This document shows positions 33,920-41,998 of a DNA stretch of 64,000 nt, piece by piece. The notes below the pieces were generated by a model, which saw only the letters and a program-made list of their open reading frames with translations, made no database searches and was not told the DNA's origin. The position numbers were made by a program, and so were the translations under genes. This DNA is from Microcaldota archaeon (lineage in GTDB: Archaea > Micrarchaeota > Micrarchaeia > Anstonellales > Anstonellaceae). The DNA lies in contig JAOAKE010000001.1 in NCBI GenBank assembly GCA_026413805.1, positions 31,121-95,120 of the forward strand, written 5' to 3'. Positions within the stretch are counted from its first letter, which is position 1. The number at the start of each line of letters is the position of its first letter.

Positions 33920-34015
33920 GGGCCCATAGCTCAGCTTGGTAGAGCGGTGGACTCTTAATCCACGTGTCGGGGGTTCGAATGCAGCCTCAGGCTGCCGGCG
34001 CTCCCTCTGGGCCCG
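33920..34015 (+). tRNA. tRNA-Lys (CUU) with 22-nt T-loop intron
   Basis: The acceptor GGGCCCA/TGGGCCC, D-stem GCTC/GAGC, anticodon stem GTGGA/TCCAC around CTCTTAA (anticodon CUU) and T-stem GGGGG/CCCTC all pair once a 22-nt insert at 33980-34001 is removed. Splicing joins TTCGAA to TCCCTC, restoring a standard T-loop, so the intron lies between positions 59 and 60. Around the borders, 3-nt bulges AAT and GCT on opposite strands flank a 4-nt central helix (TTCG/CGGC, one mismatch). A 6-bp intron hairpin GCAGCC/GGCTGC follows, which is a bulge-helix-bulge. Discriminator G; CCA not encoded. Confidence 0.9.
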
Positions 34016-35501
34016 TTTCATTTGTTGTTTTGTTTGCTTTATCTTTGACTTGCTGGGATAAAAATTCCTCAATCAAACCCTCCTCTGCCTTGGCCACACA
34101 CTCATAATAGGCGCTTGTTTTGTTGAAGCCGCAAAATCCACTGTTGCATATGCATGATAGGTTTGCATAGCACTGCAAAATAGGGCCAGTTTCAACAGGG
34201 AAGGTGCGGGTGTCGTTTTTTGGCACGCAATATTGCCTTGCATTCCCCACAACTTTACAGTCACTGTCAGCGGCGCAGTTCTTCTGATCCATTAGCCTCT
34301 TGAGGCGTTCGGCTTCAGCAGCCACCTTCTTCTGGCCTTCAATAGAAGCATTAATACACACCTGCACCAAGCTGCTGTTTTTAAGCTTCTTGCACAGTTC
34401 GTATTCACCAGTGTTCTTCACAACCGAAATATAGCAGTCATCTTTCAAAATATCTAGCTTTTCGCAAAGAACCTTGTTGTTAGTCAGCTGCGCCACAACT
34501 AAAGTGCATTGCTCATAAATCGTGGCATTAGTTATTTTTTTGCAGACTTCCCACTTTTTCCTCTCAGCGCCCAAGGCAACGTAACACTTGTCCCTCTCAT
34601 ATCCTTTTTGGATTTCGCATGTCTGCATAGAGACAAAGTCTTTCACAGAGCTTTGGTAATAGGCTGCAAAGGAGGAGGCACTAATGAGGCCCTCGGGCTT
34701 GGGCGGCAGTTGGGCCGCCTCGGTTTTTATTACAAAGTACTCTCTTTCATATCTCTGTGCCACGCCATTTAAGTAGTAGGTAGCAACAACCTTTGCTACC
34801 AACTTGCTTTCGCCATCAATCCAATAAGTTATCTTCCTGTTTGTTACAGACGTCACTTCTGGCGAATCAGGAGAAATGCCCGCTTCCATCAATTGCTTGA
34901 CAGTAAGCTGCCTGTAGTCCAGAGAATATGATATTTTCGTAGCCTCAAAACCATTTATCTTCTCACTGCTGACCTCTTCAATAGTGATTGCCTTGTTGGT
35001 TATCAGAAAACGCATCTGGTCTTTCTGCGAAAGGTATAGCGCCCTGTCTGGGATGGCCTTTTTTATGTTGGAAAGCACTCCCTTTACATCACTGTTGTTT
35101 TCTGCCATGGCGCAGCGCCGCTCGCCGCCATAAGCAAGGCACACCACATCAGAGCTTTCATTTTCCCCGAAAAACGCCTCCAAGTTTCCAAAGTTGCTTG
35201 TCAGGTTTACCCAACTTGACGTTCCGTTTTTCCCTATTTGGTAGCGGCTTTCTACCCCATCAGAAAGTTCTCGGTATTCTAAATAATAATCTTTAAGCGC
35301 AGCCCCTGCTTCATAGGTAGAAAGAAGCAGCTGCGCAGCAGGCGTGTCAATGGCAGGAACAGGCTCTCCCCGTGCGTTCAGCTGCGAATTCTCCTTTAAA
35401 AAATAGGCGGCTCCTGCTATCAGCAAAATTACCACTACCCCCAAGAGCAACAAAACGCGGCTGTCTATGCCAAGCTGCTTTTTTTCCTTGTCCTGGTTCA
35501 T
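33987..35501 (-). CDS. Membrane-anchored extracellular protein with Cys repeats
   Basis: The 504-residue protein has a short cytoplasmic start, one membrane segment (about 17-36) and a large outside domain with many N-x-S/T sites. Residues about 40-280 look like a strand-rich lipoprotein-carrier-type domain. From about 295 to 400, cysteines recur in the order C-x10-C-x13-C-x11-C-x13-C-x9-C-x13-C-x11-C, a pattern also found in the lipoprotein at 58 kb. A second Cys-rich cluster with a CxxDxDC motif follows. ATG 35501 is preceded by GGAGGG. The last codons and the TGA stop overlap the tRNA-Lys gene on the opposite strand. No enzymatic function is evident. Confidence 0.82.
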   Translation of the reverse strand: MNQDKEKKQLGIDSRVLLLLGVVVILLIAGAAYFLKENSQLNARGEPVPAIDTPAAQLLLSTYEAGAALKDYYLEYRELSDGVESRYQIGKNGTSSWVNLTSNFGNLEAFFGENESSDVVCLAYGGERRCAMAENNSDVKGVLSNIKKAIPDRALYLSQKDQMRFLITNKAITIEEVSSEKINGFEATKISYSLDYRQLTVKQLMEAGISPDSPEVTSVTNRKITYWIDGESKLVAKVVATYYLNGVAQRYEREYFVIKTEAAQLPPKPEGLISASSFAAYYQSSVKDFVSMQTCEIQKGYERDKCYVALGAERKKWEVCKKITNATIYEQCTLVVAQLTNNKVLCEKLDILKDDCYISVVKNTGEYELCKKLKNSSLVQVCINASIEGQKKVAAEAERLKRLMDQKNCAADSDCKVVGNARQYCVPKNDTRTFPVETGPILQCYANLSCICNSGFCGFNKTSAYYECVAKAEEGLIEEFLSQQVKDKANKTTNETGPEGAPAA

Positions 35502-35589
35502 TGCTCTCCCTCCAGCCAAAACGCTAAATTCTTCTGAAAAGGTTATAATCTTTCTCTATTTTGTTTGGCGCGAGCAGCACCTAATCCGC

Positions 35590-36753
35590 TTATCGCCCGG
35601 CAATTATTTTTATTACATCTCCATCTCCAAGCAAATGGTCTGCGCCAATCCTGGTCTTTCTTTTTACATCAATCGCCCCTATAAACTTAGCAGCAAGCTC
35701 GCTGTGCACCATCCCCGCAAGCTGGCGCGCAGTTGTTCCCTTTGGGACTAAGAACGCATCCGGCAAAATCTCCCCTTTATGGTTAGAGAGCCTATGTTCA
35801 TCCTCAACAGGGTAAACTACAATTGCCCCCATTTTCTTGTACACTGCCCAGTCTATTATCTCCTGCACCCCGCTGCTTTTGTGGGCTTTGAGGAACGCAT
35901 CTATCTGTGATAGGGCCTCCTTTTGTTTTTCATCAGGCGTTCCCACTAGCTTAAAAGAGCCCTGCCCCGGGGCATACTCGATCAATCCATGCTCTGCCGC
36001 CTTTCGCAGGGCAAGCTCTATCGCTGCGCTGCAGGCAAATACATTTTCAAGCCCTCTTTGCCTTGCCTTTTCAAATTCTTCTTTTGCGCCGGGCAGGTCC
36101 ACTTTGTTGAAAGCGACGGCTATAGGAAATCGCATCTCCACCAGCTTCTGGGCTATTCGTTTCATTCCATCATCATCAGGCATGGTGCCATCGCCTACCT
36201 CCAGCCCACAAGAAGCAGCAGCCTGCAAAAGCATTCCCTCGCTTATCCTCAGGCCAGAAAGCGAAAGGGCGGCTTCCTTCAATGCCAAGTGCCGCCCTCC
36301 GCCCTTCCTTTTCATTATTTCAAAGACCCACATCGCTATTTCTTCTTTTAAAAAAGCAACCTCGTCCATTGGGGAGCAGCCTTGGCACGGGTTGCCATGC
36401 AAGTCAGTTTTTCCGCTGCCATCCACAACTTGGATAAATACGTCGGCTTCACGCAGCGAATCTAGAAAGCGGTTGCCAAGCCCCCTCCCCTTATGGGCTT
36501 CTGGCACAAGCCCAGGCGTGTCAATTATGCCGACTGGCACGAGGCGAACGCCATCAACGCATTTTGAATTTTTGGGGTTGCAGGCTTTCAGTCCAAGCTC
36601 CACGTGTGGGCATTGCGCCCTAACATAAGTCACTCCTCTGCTTGCGGTAGTAGTGGTAAAGGGATAGTTTGCTATTGCAGCATCAACCATAGTAACCGCT
36701 GCAAAAAAAGTGCTCTTTCCTTTGTTAGGGGCGCCAACCACTCCAAGAAGCAT
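35590..36753 (-). CDS. YchF/OLA1-type GTP-binding protein
   Basis: This 387-residue Obg-superfamily P-loop protein is related to archaeal YchF. G1 reads GAPNKGKST, the switch YPFTTTTASRG, G3 DTPGLVPEAHKGRGLG, and G4 FNKVD. A helical insertion and a C-terminal TGS domain follow, ending in GDGDVIKIIAGR. The G4 NKxD suggests GTP rather than the ATP preference of bacterial YchF. Proteins of this group associate with ribosomes. The start lies 27 bp from a TATA element shared with the divergent rfcL, giving a leaderless mRNA. Confidence 0.92.
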   Translation of the reverse strand: MLLGVVGAPNKGKSTFFAAVTMVDAAIANYPFTTTTASRGVTYVRAQCPHVELGLKACNPKNSKCVDGVRLVPVGIIDTPGLVPEAHKGRGLGNRFLDSLREADVFIQVVDGSGKTDLHGNPCQGCSPMDEVAFLKEEIAMWVFEIMKRKGGGRHLALKEAALSLSGLRISEGMLLQAAASCGLEVGDGTMPDDDGMKRIAQKLVEMRFPIAVAFNKVDLPGAKEEFEKARQRGLENVFACSAAIELALRKAAEHGLIEYAPGQGSFKLVGTPDEKQKEALSQIDAFLKAHKSSGVQEIIDWAVYKKMGAIVVYPVEDEHRLSNHKGEILPDAFLVPKGTTARQLAGMVHSELAAKFIGAIDVKRKTRIGADHLLGDGDVIKIIAGR

Positions 36754-36776
36754 GCTTTAGACAAGGAAGCCATCAC

Positions 36777-36784
36777 TATTAAAG
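36777..36784. promoter_or_regulatory. Shared TATA box, ychF-like gene and rfcL
   Basis: TATTAAAG sits at the exact middle of the 53-bp intergenic space, 27.5 bp from the minus-strand ATG and 26.5 bp from the plus-strand ATG. Both mRNAs should be leaderless. Confidence 0.65.
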
Positions 36785-36806
36785 CTTAACACAGAATTAT
36801 CACTAC

Positions 36807-38018
36807 ATGCTCTTCTCATCTGAAAAGCCGCAAAGACTCTCAGAAATAGCAGGCAACCAACCTGCCATGTCTGAGATAAAAAAATGGGCCGATGCTTGGG
36901 AAAAGGGAGGCGCACAAAAACCCCTTTTGATATTTGGCCCTCCAGGGACAGGAAAAACCTCCATAGCATACGCACTCGCATCCGAATATGGATGGGGAAT
37001 TTTTGAGTTCAATGCCTCTGATTTGCGCGATGAGGCAGCAGCTGAGCGGTTTCTTGCAAATGCTTCCCTTTCAGGCAGCCTTTTTGGGAAAAGGAAGCTC
37101 ATATTAATTGATGATGTAGACTCGCTTTCCCCCCAAGAAGACAAAGGAGGGCTAGCCGCAATCTCAAAAATAATTACTTCCTCCAAGCAGCCCACAATAC
37201 TAACTGCTATTGACTATTACGACAAAAAGCTCCAAGGCATAAGGGGCAGCTGCACTCCTGTAAAGCTGCAAAGAGTCTATTTGCCGACCATCCTCTCGCT
37301 CCTTAAAAAAATTGCAGCTAAACATAAAGTAGAAGTGAGCGAGAAAGACCTAGCAGCAGTGGCCTCTGCTTCTGGCGGCGATGTTCGCGCAGCCCTCAAT
37401 GACTTGCAGGCCCGCAACCTGAGTGCAAGGCGGGACTCCCAAAAAAACATATTTGAAGTAGTTCGCGCCATCTTCAAGTCCAGCGCATATTCAGAGGCGC
37501 GCAGGGCAGCTTTTGATTCTGAAACCGAGCACGATACCCTCAAGCTCTGGATAGCAGAGAACATACCTGTAGAATATGAAAAGCCATTTGACATAGCAGA
37601 GGCATACAATTCCCTTTCGCGCGCAGATGTGTTCGACGGCAGGATACTAAAAAGGCAGTACTGGGGCTTTCTGCGCTACTCCTCTGACCACATCTCAGCA
37701 GGAGTGGCGGTTGCAAAAAGCTCTCGTTATAGCAAGTTTTCCACTTATGCTTACCCGAACTATATCAAAGAGATGGGAGCAACCAAGTCCTCGCGCCAGC
37801 TGCGAAAGGCAATCTTGCGAAAAATCGCGCTTGCCTGCCACTGCTCAATGAGGCAAGCTGAAGCATACCTTTTCTTGCTTAACCTCCTTTCCTCAAAGGA
37901 CGCACAAGGAACTGCAAAGTTTTTTGGATTTAACGAAGACGAGCTTCAATTCCTTGCATCCCTGCCTTCAAATGCTGCTGCCAGCAGGGGAGCAGGCAGG
38001 CAAAAAAGCGGAGGCTGA
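36807..38018 (+). CDS. rfcL: Replication factor C large subunit
   Basis: RFC-L is the large subunit of the archaeal clamp loader that places PCNA on DNA. The 403-residue AAA+ protein has Walker A GPPGTGKTS (about 49-57), Walker B LILIDDVDSL, sensor 1 in TAIDYYD and sensor 2 with GGDVRAALNDL. A helical C-terminal collar follows. It lacks the long charged tail with a PIP box that many archaeal RFC-L proteins carry, ending soon after the collar. No small subunit gene lies in the window. Downstream are the PH-domain protein (2-bp gap) and the EndA-like protein, making a three-gene operon. Confidence 0.95.
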   Translation: MLFSSEKPQRLSEIAGNQPAMSEIKKWADAWEKGGAQKPLLIFGPPGTGKTSIAYALASEYGWGIFEFNASDLRDEAAAERFLANASLSGSLFGKRKLILIDDVDSLSPQEDKGGLAAISKIITSSKQPTILTAIDYYDKKLQGIRGSCTPVKLQRVYLPTILSLLKKIAAKHKVEVSEKDLAAVASASGGDVRAALNDLQARNLSARRDSQKNIFEVVRAIFKSSAYSEARRAAFDSETEHDTLKLWIAENIPVEYEKPFDIAEAYNSLSRADVFDGRILKRQYWGFLRYSSDHISAGVAVAKSSRYSKFSTYAYPNYIKEMGATKSSRQLRKAILRKIALACHCSMRQAEAYLFLLNLLSSKDAQGTAKFFGFNEDELQFLASLPSNAAASRGAGRQKSGG

Positions 38019-38020
38019 AT

Positions 38021-38461
38021 ATGAAGCGGTTTCACCCGTCCCCGAAGAAAAAATGGGTGCAGGCGGCATGCATCCTCCTTTTTTTTGCTATCGTGATTTT
38101 TGCCCTTCCCATCCCGATGGATGCCACGCTGTCCTACACATCTTTCTTTTTTTTGGCGCTTGTTGTCCTCGCATCCGCCATGCTTGAGACAGCGCGCATG
38201 CTGCTTATCACCTACACCATGTCAGATGACGCAATAACAATGGAGAAGACATTTTTGTCCTCATTCAAGCACACCATCCCATTCAAAAGCATAGACAACA
38301 TATTTACAAAAGCATCTGCGGTTGACAGGCTCTTGTCGCTGGCAGACGTCTATATAGACACGCCCGGGGGCTTTGGCTTTGAGATGGTGATGCATGACAT
38401 CCCGCAAGAGGTGGCAGATGAGCTTCTTGCGGCAGTGAAAAAGGTAAAAGGTAGTGGTTAG
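38021..38461 (+). CDS. Membrane PH-domain-like protein (YdbS/bPH2 type)
   Basis: The 146-residue protein has two membrane segments (about 12-32 and 38-58). They are followed by a small beta-rich domain with YTMSDDAITMEKTFLSSF and IPFKSIDNIFTK, features of bacterial PH-like domains of the YdbS/YdbT type. Its role is unknown; related proteins sit at the membrane in stress or envelope functions. GGAGG precedes the ATG. It is packed between rfcL and the EndA-like gene with spacing of 2 and 0 bp, so it is co-translated with them, although no functional link is obvious. Confidence 0.75.
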   Translation: MKRFHPSPKKKWVQAACILLFFAIVIFALPIPMDATLSYTSFFFLALVVLASAMLETARMLLITYTMSDDAITMEKTFLSSFKHTIPFKSIDNIFTKASAVDRLLSLADVYIDTPGGFGFEMVMHDIPQEVADELLAAVKKVKGSG

Positions 38462-38962
38462 ATGCTTGTTGAATCTAAGAAGAAAAAAGGGTTTTTTGAG
38501 GAAACGAACAATGAGCTTGCCTCTCTTTTTGCCGAGGCTGGCGCAGGGTTTTCGTTCCAAAAGCAGTTCCTTTTCCACCCACTGGAAGCCGCCTATTTTG
38601 TTAAAATCGGAAAGGCAGCTTTCAAGGATTTCAAGACTTTTGAAAGCTTCCTGTCGCGCTGGAGGCAGAAAGACCCGTCATTTCCCTTTGCATTTTCAGT
38701 CTATTTTGCCATCCGCCAGACAGGAAGGCTCATCTATCCATACATGAAAAAAACGAACTTCTTTCGCGTCTATTCCCCCGGAGTTGGCAGGCAGGATTCC
38801 CGTCCTTCCCAACTGGTTTGCCTCTTGCCAGGGAAGTTTCCATCGCAAAAAACACTTGAGAACGAGGTAAGAGTTGCACACCTTGCAAGGCTGGATTTGA
38901 TAGTTGCATGCGGAACCCCGCAAAACATAAGGTTTTACAAAATCTCCAGCTTCAATTTCTAG
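38462..38962 (+). CDS. EndA-like protein lacking catalytic residues, possible pseudo-subunit
   Basis: The 166-residue protein resembles one unit of archaeal tRNA-splicing endonuclease. It has an N-terminal FHPLEAAYFVKIG segment like the EndA LxPxEALYLL helix. The C-terminal part has the order FFRVYSPG, then a PSQLVCLLP strand, then ENEVRVAHLARLDLIVA. Against the active EndA pattern (FRVY, HSK, RVAHSVRK) the Tyr is kept (Tyr104), while the His is Pro115 and the Lys is Leu144. It would therefore be a structural subunit or a diverged RNA-binding relative. GTGGTTA precedes its ATG. The assignment rests on motif order only. Confidence 0.5.
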   Translation: MLVESKKKKGFFEETNNELASLFAEAGAGFSFQKQFLFHPLEAAYFVKIGKAAFKDFKTFESFLSRWRQKDPSFPFAFSVYFAIRQTGRLIYPYMKKTNFFRVYSPGVGRQDSRPSQLVCLLPGKFPSQKTLENEVRVAHLARLDLIVACGTPQNIRFYKISSFNF

Positions 38963-38988
38963 CTTCCGCGCCCCATCTACAAATAGTG

Positions 38989-38996
38989 TTTTATTA
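38989..38996 (+). promoter_or_regulatory. TATA box of the zinc-ribbon protein gene
   Basis: TTTTATTA is centred about 25 bp before ATG 39017 and predicts a leaderless transcript. Confidence 0.55.
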
Positions 38997-39016
38997 CTCC
39001 TTACAGTTTTTTTCGC

Positions 39017-39520
39017 ATGCAGCATTGCCTTTCATGTGGCGCAACTATTGACGAGTTTGATTCAGCTTACTATGCCCGCACAATGCTTTGCATCCCATGC
39101 TGGACAAGAAAGGCTTCAGAGCTCGCAAAATCCCCCTGCCCTCGCTGTGGGGTGCTTGTGCGAAAGGAGGAGGCAAGGCTAAGGGAAGGAAGGTATTACT
39201 GCGGGCACTGCTTTTTTGAGCTTGAAAGGCTGGAAAAAATCCCACAAAAGCCATTATGCACCCTTTGCAGGAATGCAATTGAGGACTGGCAGGGCAGCAT
39301 AAGGTCTCCGGCCGGGCAATTCTTCCACAAATCATGCCTTGAGGACATCAAGAAAGGGCGGCATGCTGCCCGCTGCATTAGGTGTGGCAGGCAGACAGAC
39401 ATCTATTCAGTTTCGCCTGATGGATTGATTACCTGCTTTGAGTGCGCAAAAAAAGGAGAGGGCACACAGAAAGCCGCCTCGCTTTTGGTAAGCATATTCA
39501 ATCGCGTGATGCCTCGCTGA
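39017..39520 (+). CDS. Multi-zinc-ribbon protein, LIM-like
   Basis: The 167-residue protein carries at least eight Cys pairs or single ligands: CLSC, CIPC, CPRC, CGHC, CTLC, a His-Lys-Ser-Cys element, CIRC and CFEC. Their spacing suggests three or four zinc ribbons in a row, in part like LIM domains (CxxC...HxxC). Such proteins usually mediate protein or nucleic-acid contacts. No catalytic domain is attached. It has its own TATA box and is probably leaderless. The neighbouring genes, the EndA-like protein and PRPP synthetase, give no clear hint. Confidence 0.8.
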   Translation: MQHCLSCGATIDEFDSAYYARTMLCIPCWTRKASELAKSPCPRCGVLVRKEEARLREGRYYCGHCFFELERLEKIPQKPLCTLCRNAIEDWQGSIRSPAGQFFHKSCLEDIKKGRHAARCIRCGRQTDIYSVSPDGLITCFECAKKGEGTQKAASLLVSIFNRVMPR

Positions 39521-39546
39521 CGTTTTCAGCCCAACCCAAATCAAAT

Positions 39547-39555
39547 ACTTAATAA
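39547..39555 (+). promoter_or_regulatory. TATA box of prs
   Basis: An ACTTAATAA element with its TTAA centred 26.5 bp before the ATG at 39577 predicts a leaderless transcript. Confidence 0.6.
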
Positions 39556-39576
39556 ACTTCCTCCCAAAATAATAAT

Positions 39577-40449
39577 ATGGTCGCCAAGCTTCTGGCCAGC
39601 CAGAACTCTTCCTATCTTTTTCCAGCTGGCATTGAGCTTAAGAACTTCCCAGACAAGGAAAGCCATGTTTTGGTAAAAGACCTTGAGTCATTGCGCGGGC
39701 AAGACGTGCAGGTTCTCCATCGCTGCTACCCCAAGCAAGACAGCAGCCTTGTCCAGCTCTTTTTAATTGGCAGGACGGTTGCCAAAGTGGCAAATCGCAT
39801 GGAAGCAATTATCCCCTACTTACCATATGCCCGGCAGGACAAGATCTGGAAGCCCGGCGAGGCGCTTTCTGCCGAAGCGGTCTGCGAAATGATAAAGGCA
39901 GCAGGGTTTTCATCAATAGCCACCTTTGACTGCCACTTCATAAAGAAGCCTGGCGAAACAACTTACGGCGGAATCCGAATACGCAACTTCTCACTTTCAA
40001 GCGCCCTCGTCTCTTACTTTAAGGCAAAAAAGCCAGACGCGATATTCATCTCCCCTGATGAAGGGGCAAAATACTTGGTAAGCGAAAGCGGCGGGGCGTC
40101 AATGGTCAAAAAGAGGGGCGACTATGCAAACCATAAAAAGAGGGCAGTCCGCCAGGTCGAGTCCCTTGAGCTGAATGGCGGGCTCGATGTTCGCGGCAAA
40201 GACGTAATCATACTTGACGACATGATTGCAGGCGGGGGCACCATGATTCGCGCAGTTCGCGCAGTAATTTCGCTTGGCGCGCGTTCAGTTTGCTGTGGCT
40301 GCACACACGGGCTGTTTTTAGGGGACTCTTACACAAAGCTTCAAGATGCCGGCGCCGAAGAAATAGTCTCTTCAAACACAATTGCCTCCGAGGCTTCAAA
40401 GATAGACATATTGCCCGAGATAAAAAACAAAATACTGGGCACTTTCTAA
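39577..40449 (+). CDS. prs: Ribose-phosphate pyrophosphokinase
   Basis: PRPP synthetase transfers pyrophosphate from ATP to ribose 5-phosphate, feeding nucleotide, His and NAD synthesis. The 290-residue protein has the conserved YLPYARQDK segment, a metal-binding TFDCHFIKK, ISPDEGAKYL and the PRPP-binding loop ILDDMIAGGGT. In most enzymes the loop reads DTGGT; AGGGT is a small change. The length is typical of archaeal class. The transcript is probably leaderless. The HerA/VirB4-like ATPase follows after 16 bp. Confidence 0.95.
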   Translation: MVAKLLASQNSSYLFPAGIELKNFPDKESHVLVKDLESLRGQDVQVLHRCYPKQDSSLVQLFLIGRTVAKVANRMEAIIPYLPYARQDKIWKPGEALSAEAVCEMIKAAGFSSIATFDCHFIKKPGETTYGGIRIRNFSLSSALVSYFKAKKPDAIFISPDEGAKYLVSESGGASMVKKRGDYANHKKRAVRQVESLELNGGLDVRGKDVIILDDMIAGGGTMIRAVRAVISLGARSVCCGCTHGLFLGDSYTKLQDAGAEEIVSSNTIASEASKIDILPEIKNKILGTF

Positions 40450-40465
40450 ATTTACCTTTGCGCTT

Positions 40466-41989
40466 ATGTGTGGCTTGCTGTCTGCCCAAAAGGTGCTTTC
40501 TGGGGAGGTTGCAGCCAGGACCTTTTTTGTCCGCCCGCCAGAGCCCGTCCCTCAACTGTTGGTCTCAAGCCCAGCAGAATCGATATACATCGGAAAGACC
40601 AAGCTGTTAAAAGTACCTTTCTTTTGGAACCCAGCCAAGCTAATCAACCCTCATCTGTGCATTGTGGGCATTACAGGCTCTGGCAAATCCTATTTTGTAA
40701 AGGCATTCACTACCCGCGCACGCCTTGTTTTCAATGCCAATATCCTCATACTGGACTGGGCGGGCGAATATGTGGAGTGGGTGCGGCTCGCAGGCGGCAA
40801 GGTAATTTCATTTGGCGAGAACGGAATCAACCTGCTAGACCCCGGCCAAGCCACCCCGGAGATTCGCATGCGGCAGGTAATCTCTGCATTGGAGATGCTT
40901 ACCGACTTGGCAAGCTTTCCTTCGCAGCGCTCCCTTACTGAAGAAGCTATAGAAAAGGCGTACTTGCAGAGGGGCCTTTCCTTGAACAAAGCAGGTCAGC
41001 AAAAAAAGCCACCTACCCTTGCAGAGGTGCACGCCATTTTAAAAAAGGATGCAAAAAGGTCCCAGGCAGCCTCTGAAGCAGCAAGGAGGGTTAATTCCCT
41101 TCTGCTTTCATCTGGCAAGTCATTTTCTCACTCTACCATTGGGATAGACTCAATCCTCTCGGGCCTTGTGTGCATTGATTTGCACTCCCTGCCAACCGAG
41201 TCTCTAAGAAGCCTTGCAGGCCTGACAATACTTCAGTTCATTAAAGACAGGATGCGCTCCGAGCAGTTCCAAGCAGAGGGCAGGCCCAGGCTCTTTGTGG
41301 TGGTTGACGAGGCTTGGAAGATTGCTTCTGATGAGCGCTCCGATGTAATCTCCATCGTGCGGGAGGGCAGAAAGTATGGCTTTGGGTTGATAATTGCCTC
41401 CCAAAACCCAACTGACATTCACAAAAGCATTTTTTCAAATGCAGGGACAACATTCATCTTCCGCCTGACCCTTGCCTCCGAGCGCGAATACCTTCGCTCT
41501 TCCCTTTCTTATTCAGACTATTATGAAGAAGCCTCGCATAGCATGGGGGTAGGGCAGGCCCTCGTCCACATCGAGCCAGCAGCAGCAATCCCCTGCCCGC
41601 GCAATTTCATAATAGATAAAGTCGACGGAGAGCCCCTCCTCGAAGTTTGCTATATTTGCGGTGGTGGCATGAACCTTGAAATGGAAAAAGAATTTTTGGT
41701 GCGCAAGCTGCATAATTTCGGCTTGACTGAAAGGCAGGTCGCCCACCTGCTTGGAAGGTTTGAGCGAGGAAGCTTTACTTTAGACGCCCCAACCTTCATT
41801 TTAGAGCTAGAGAAATTTGGGCATAGCCGCGCTGCAATAATTATGCTTTTGCGCGACCTCGGGGCCCATGAAAAAGACCTTCTTCGCCTTTTCTCATCAG
41901 CATTTCAAAAAGGCAAGGCAAAGATTTCAGTGGAGCTATCTACAGAAAAGGAAAAAGAAAAAAGCCGGAGGCAGAAAAACAAACCATAG
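40466..41989 (+). CDS. HerA/VirB4-like DUF87 ATPase
   Basis: The 507-residue protein is a hexameric-type HerA/FtsK superfamily ATPase closest in motif style to VirB4/TraC. After a short strand-rich start (1-60) it has Walker A GITGSGKSY (about 68-76), ILDWAGEY, Walker B LFVVVDEAWKI (about 275) and the ASQNPTDI sensor region. A CYICGGG and helical tail (about 400-500) complete it. VirB4 proteins usually have a long N-terminal domain before the ATPase; it is missing here. A candidate for that domain is the separate membrane protein at 58.6-59.4 kb. The next gene, 9 bp downstream, is a likely partner. DNA transport, secretion or pilus-related work are all possible. Confidence 0.88.
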   Translation: MCGLLSAQKVLSGEVAARTFFVRPPEPVPQLLVSSPAESIYIGKTKLLKVPFFWNPAKLINPHLCIVGITGSGKSYFVKAFTTRARLVFNANILILDWAGEYVEWVRLAGGKVISFGENGINLLDPGQATPEIRMRQVISALEMLTDLASFPSQRSLTEEAIEKAYLQRGLSLNKAGQQKKPPTLAEVHAILKKDAKRSQAASEAARRVNSLLLSSGKSFSHSTIGIDSILSGLVCIDLHSLPTESLRSLAGLTILQFIKDRMRSEQFQAEGRPRLFVVVDEAWKIASDERSDVISIVREGRKYGFGLIIASQNPTDIHKSIFSNAGTTFIFRLTLASEREYLRSSLSYSDYYEEASHSMGVGQALVHIEPAAAIPCPRNFIIDKVDGEPLLEVCYICGGGMNLEMEKEFLVRKLHNFGLTERQVAHLLGRFERGSFTLDAPTFILELEKFGHSRAAIIMLLRDLGAHEKDLLRLFSSAFQKGKAKISVELSTEKEKEKSRRQKNKP

Positions 41990-41998
41990 GGTGTTCCC

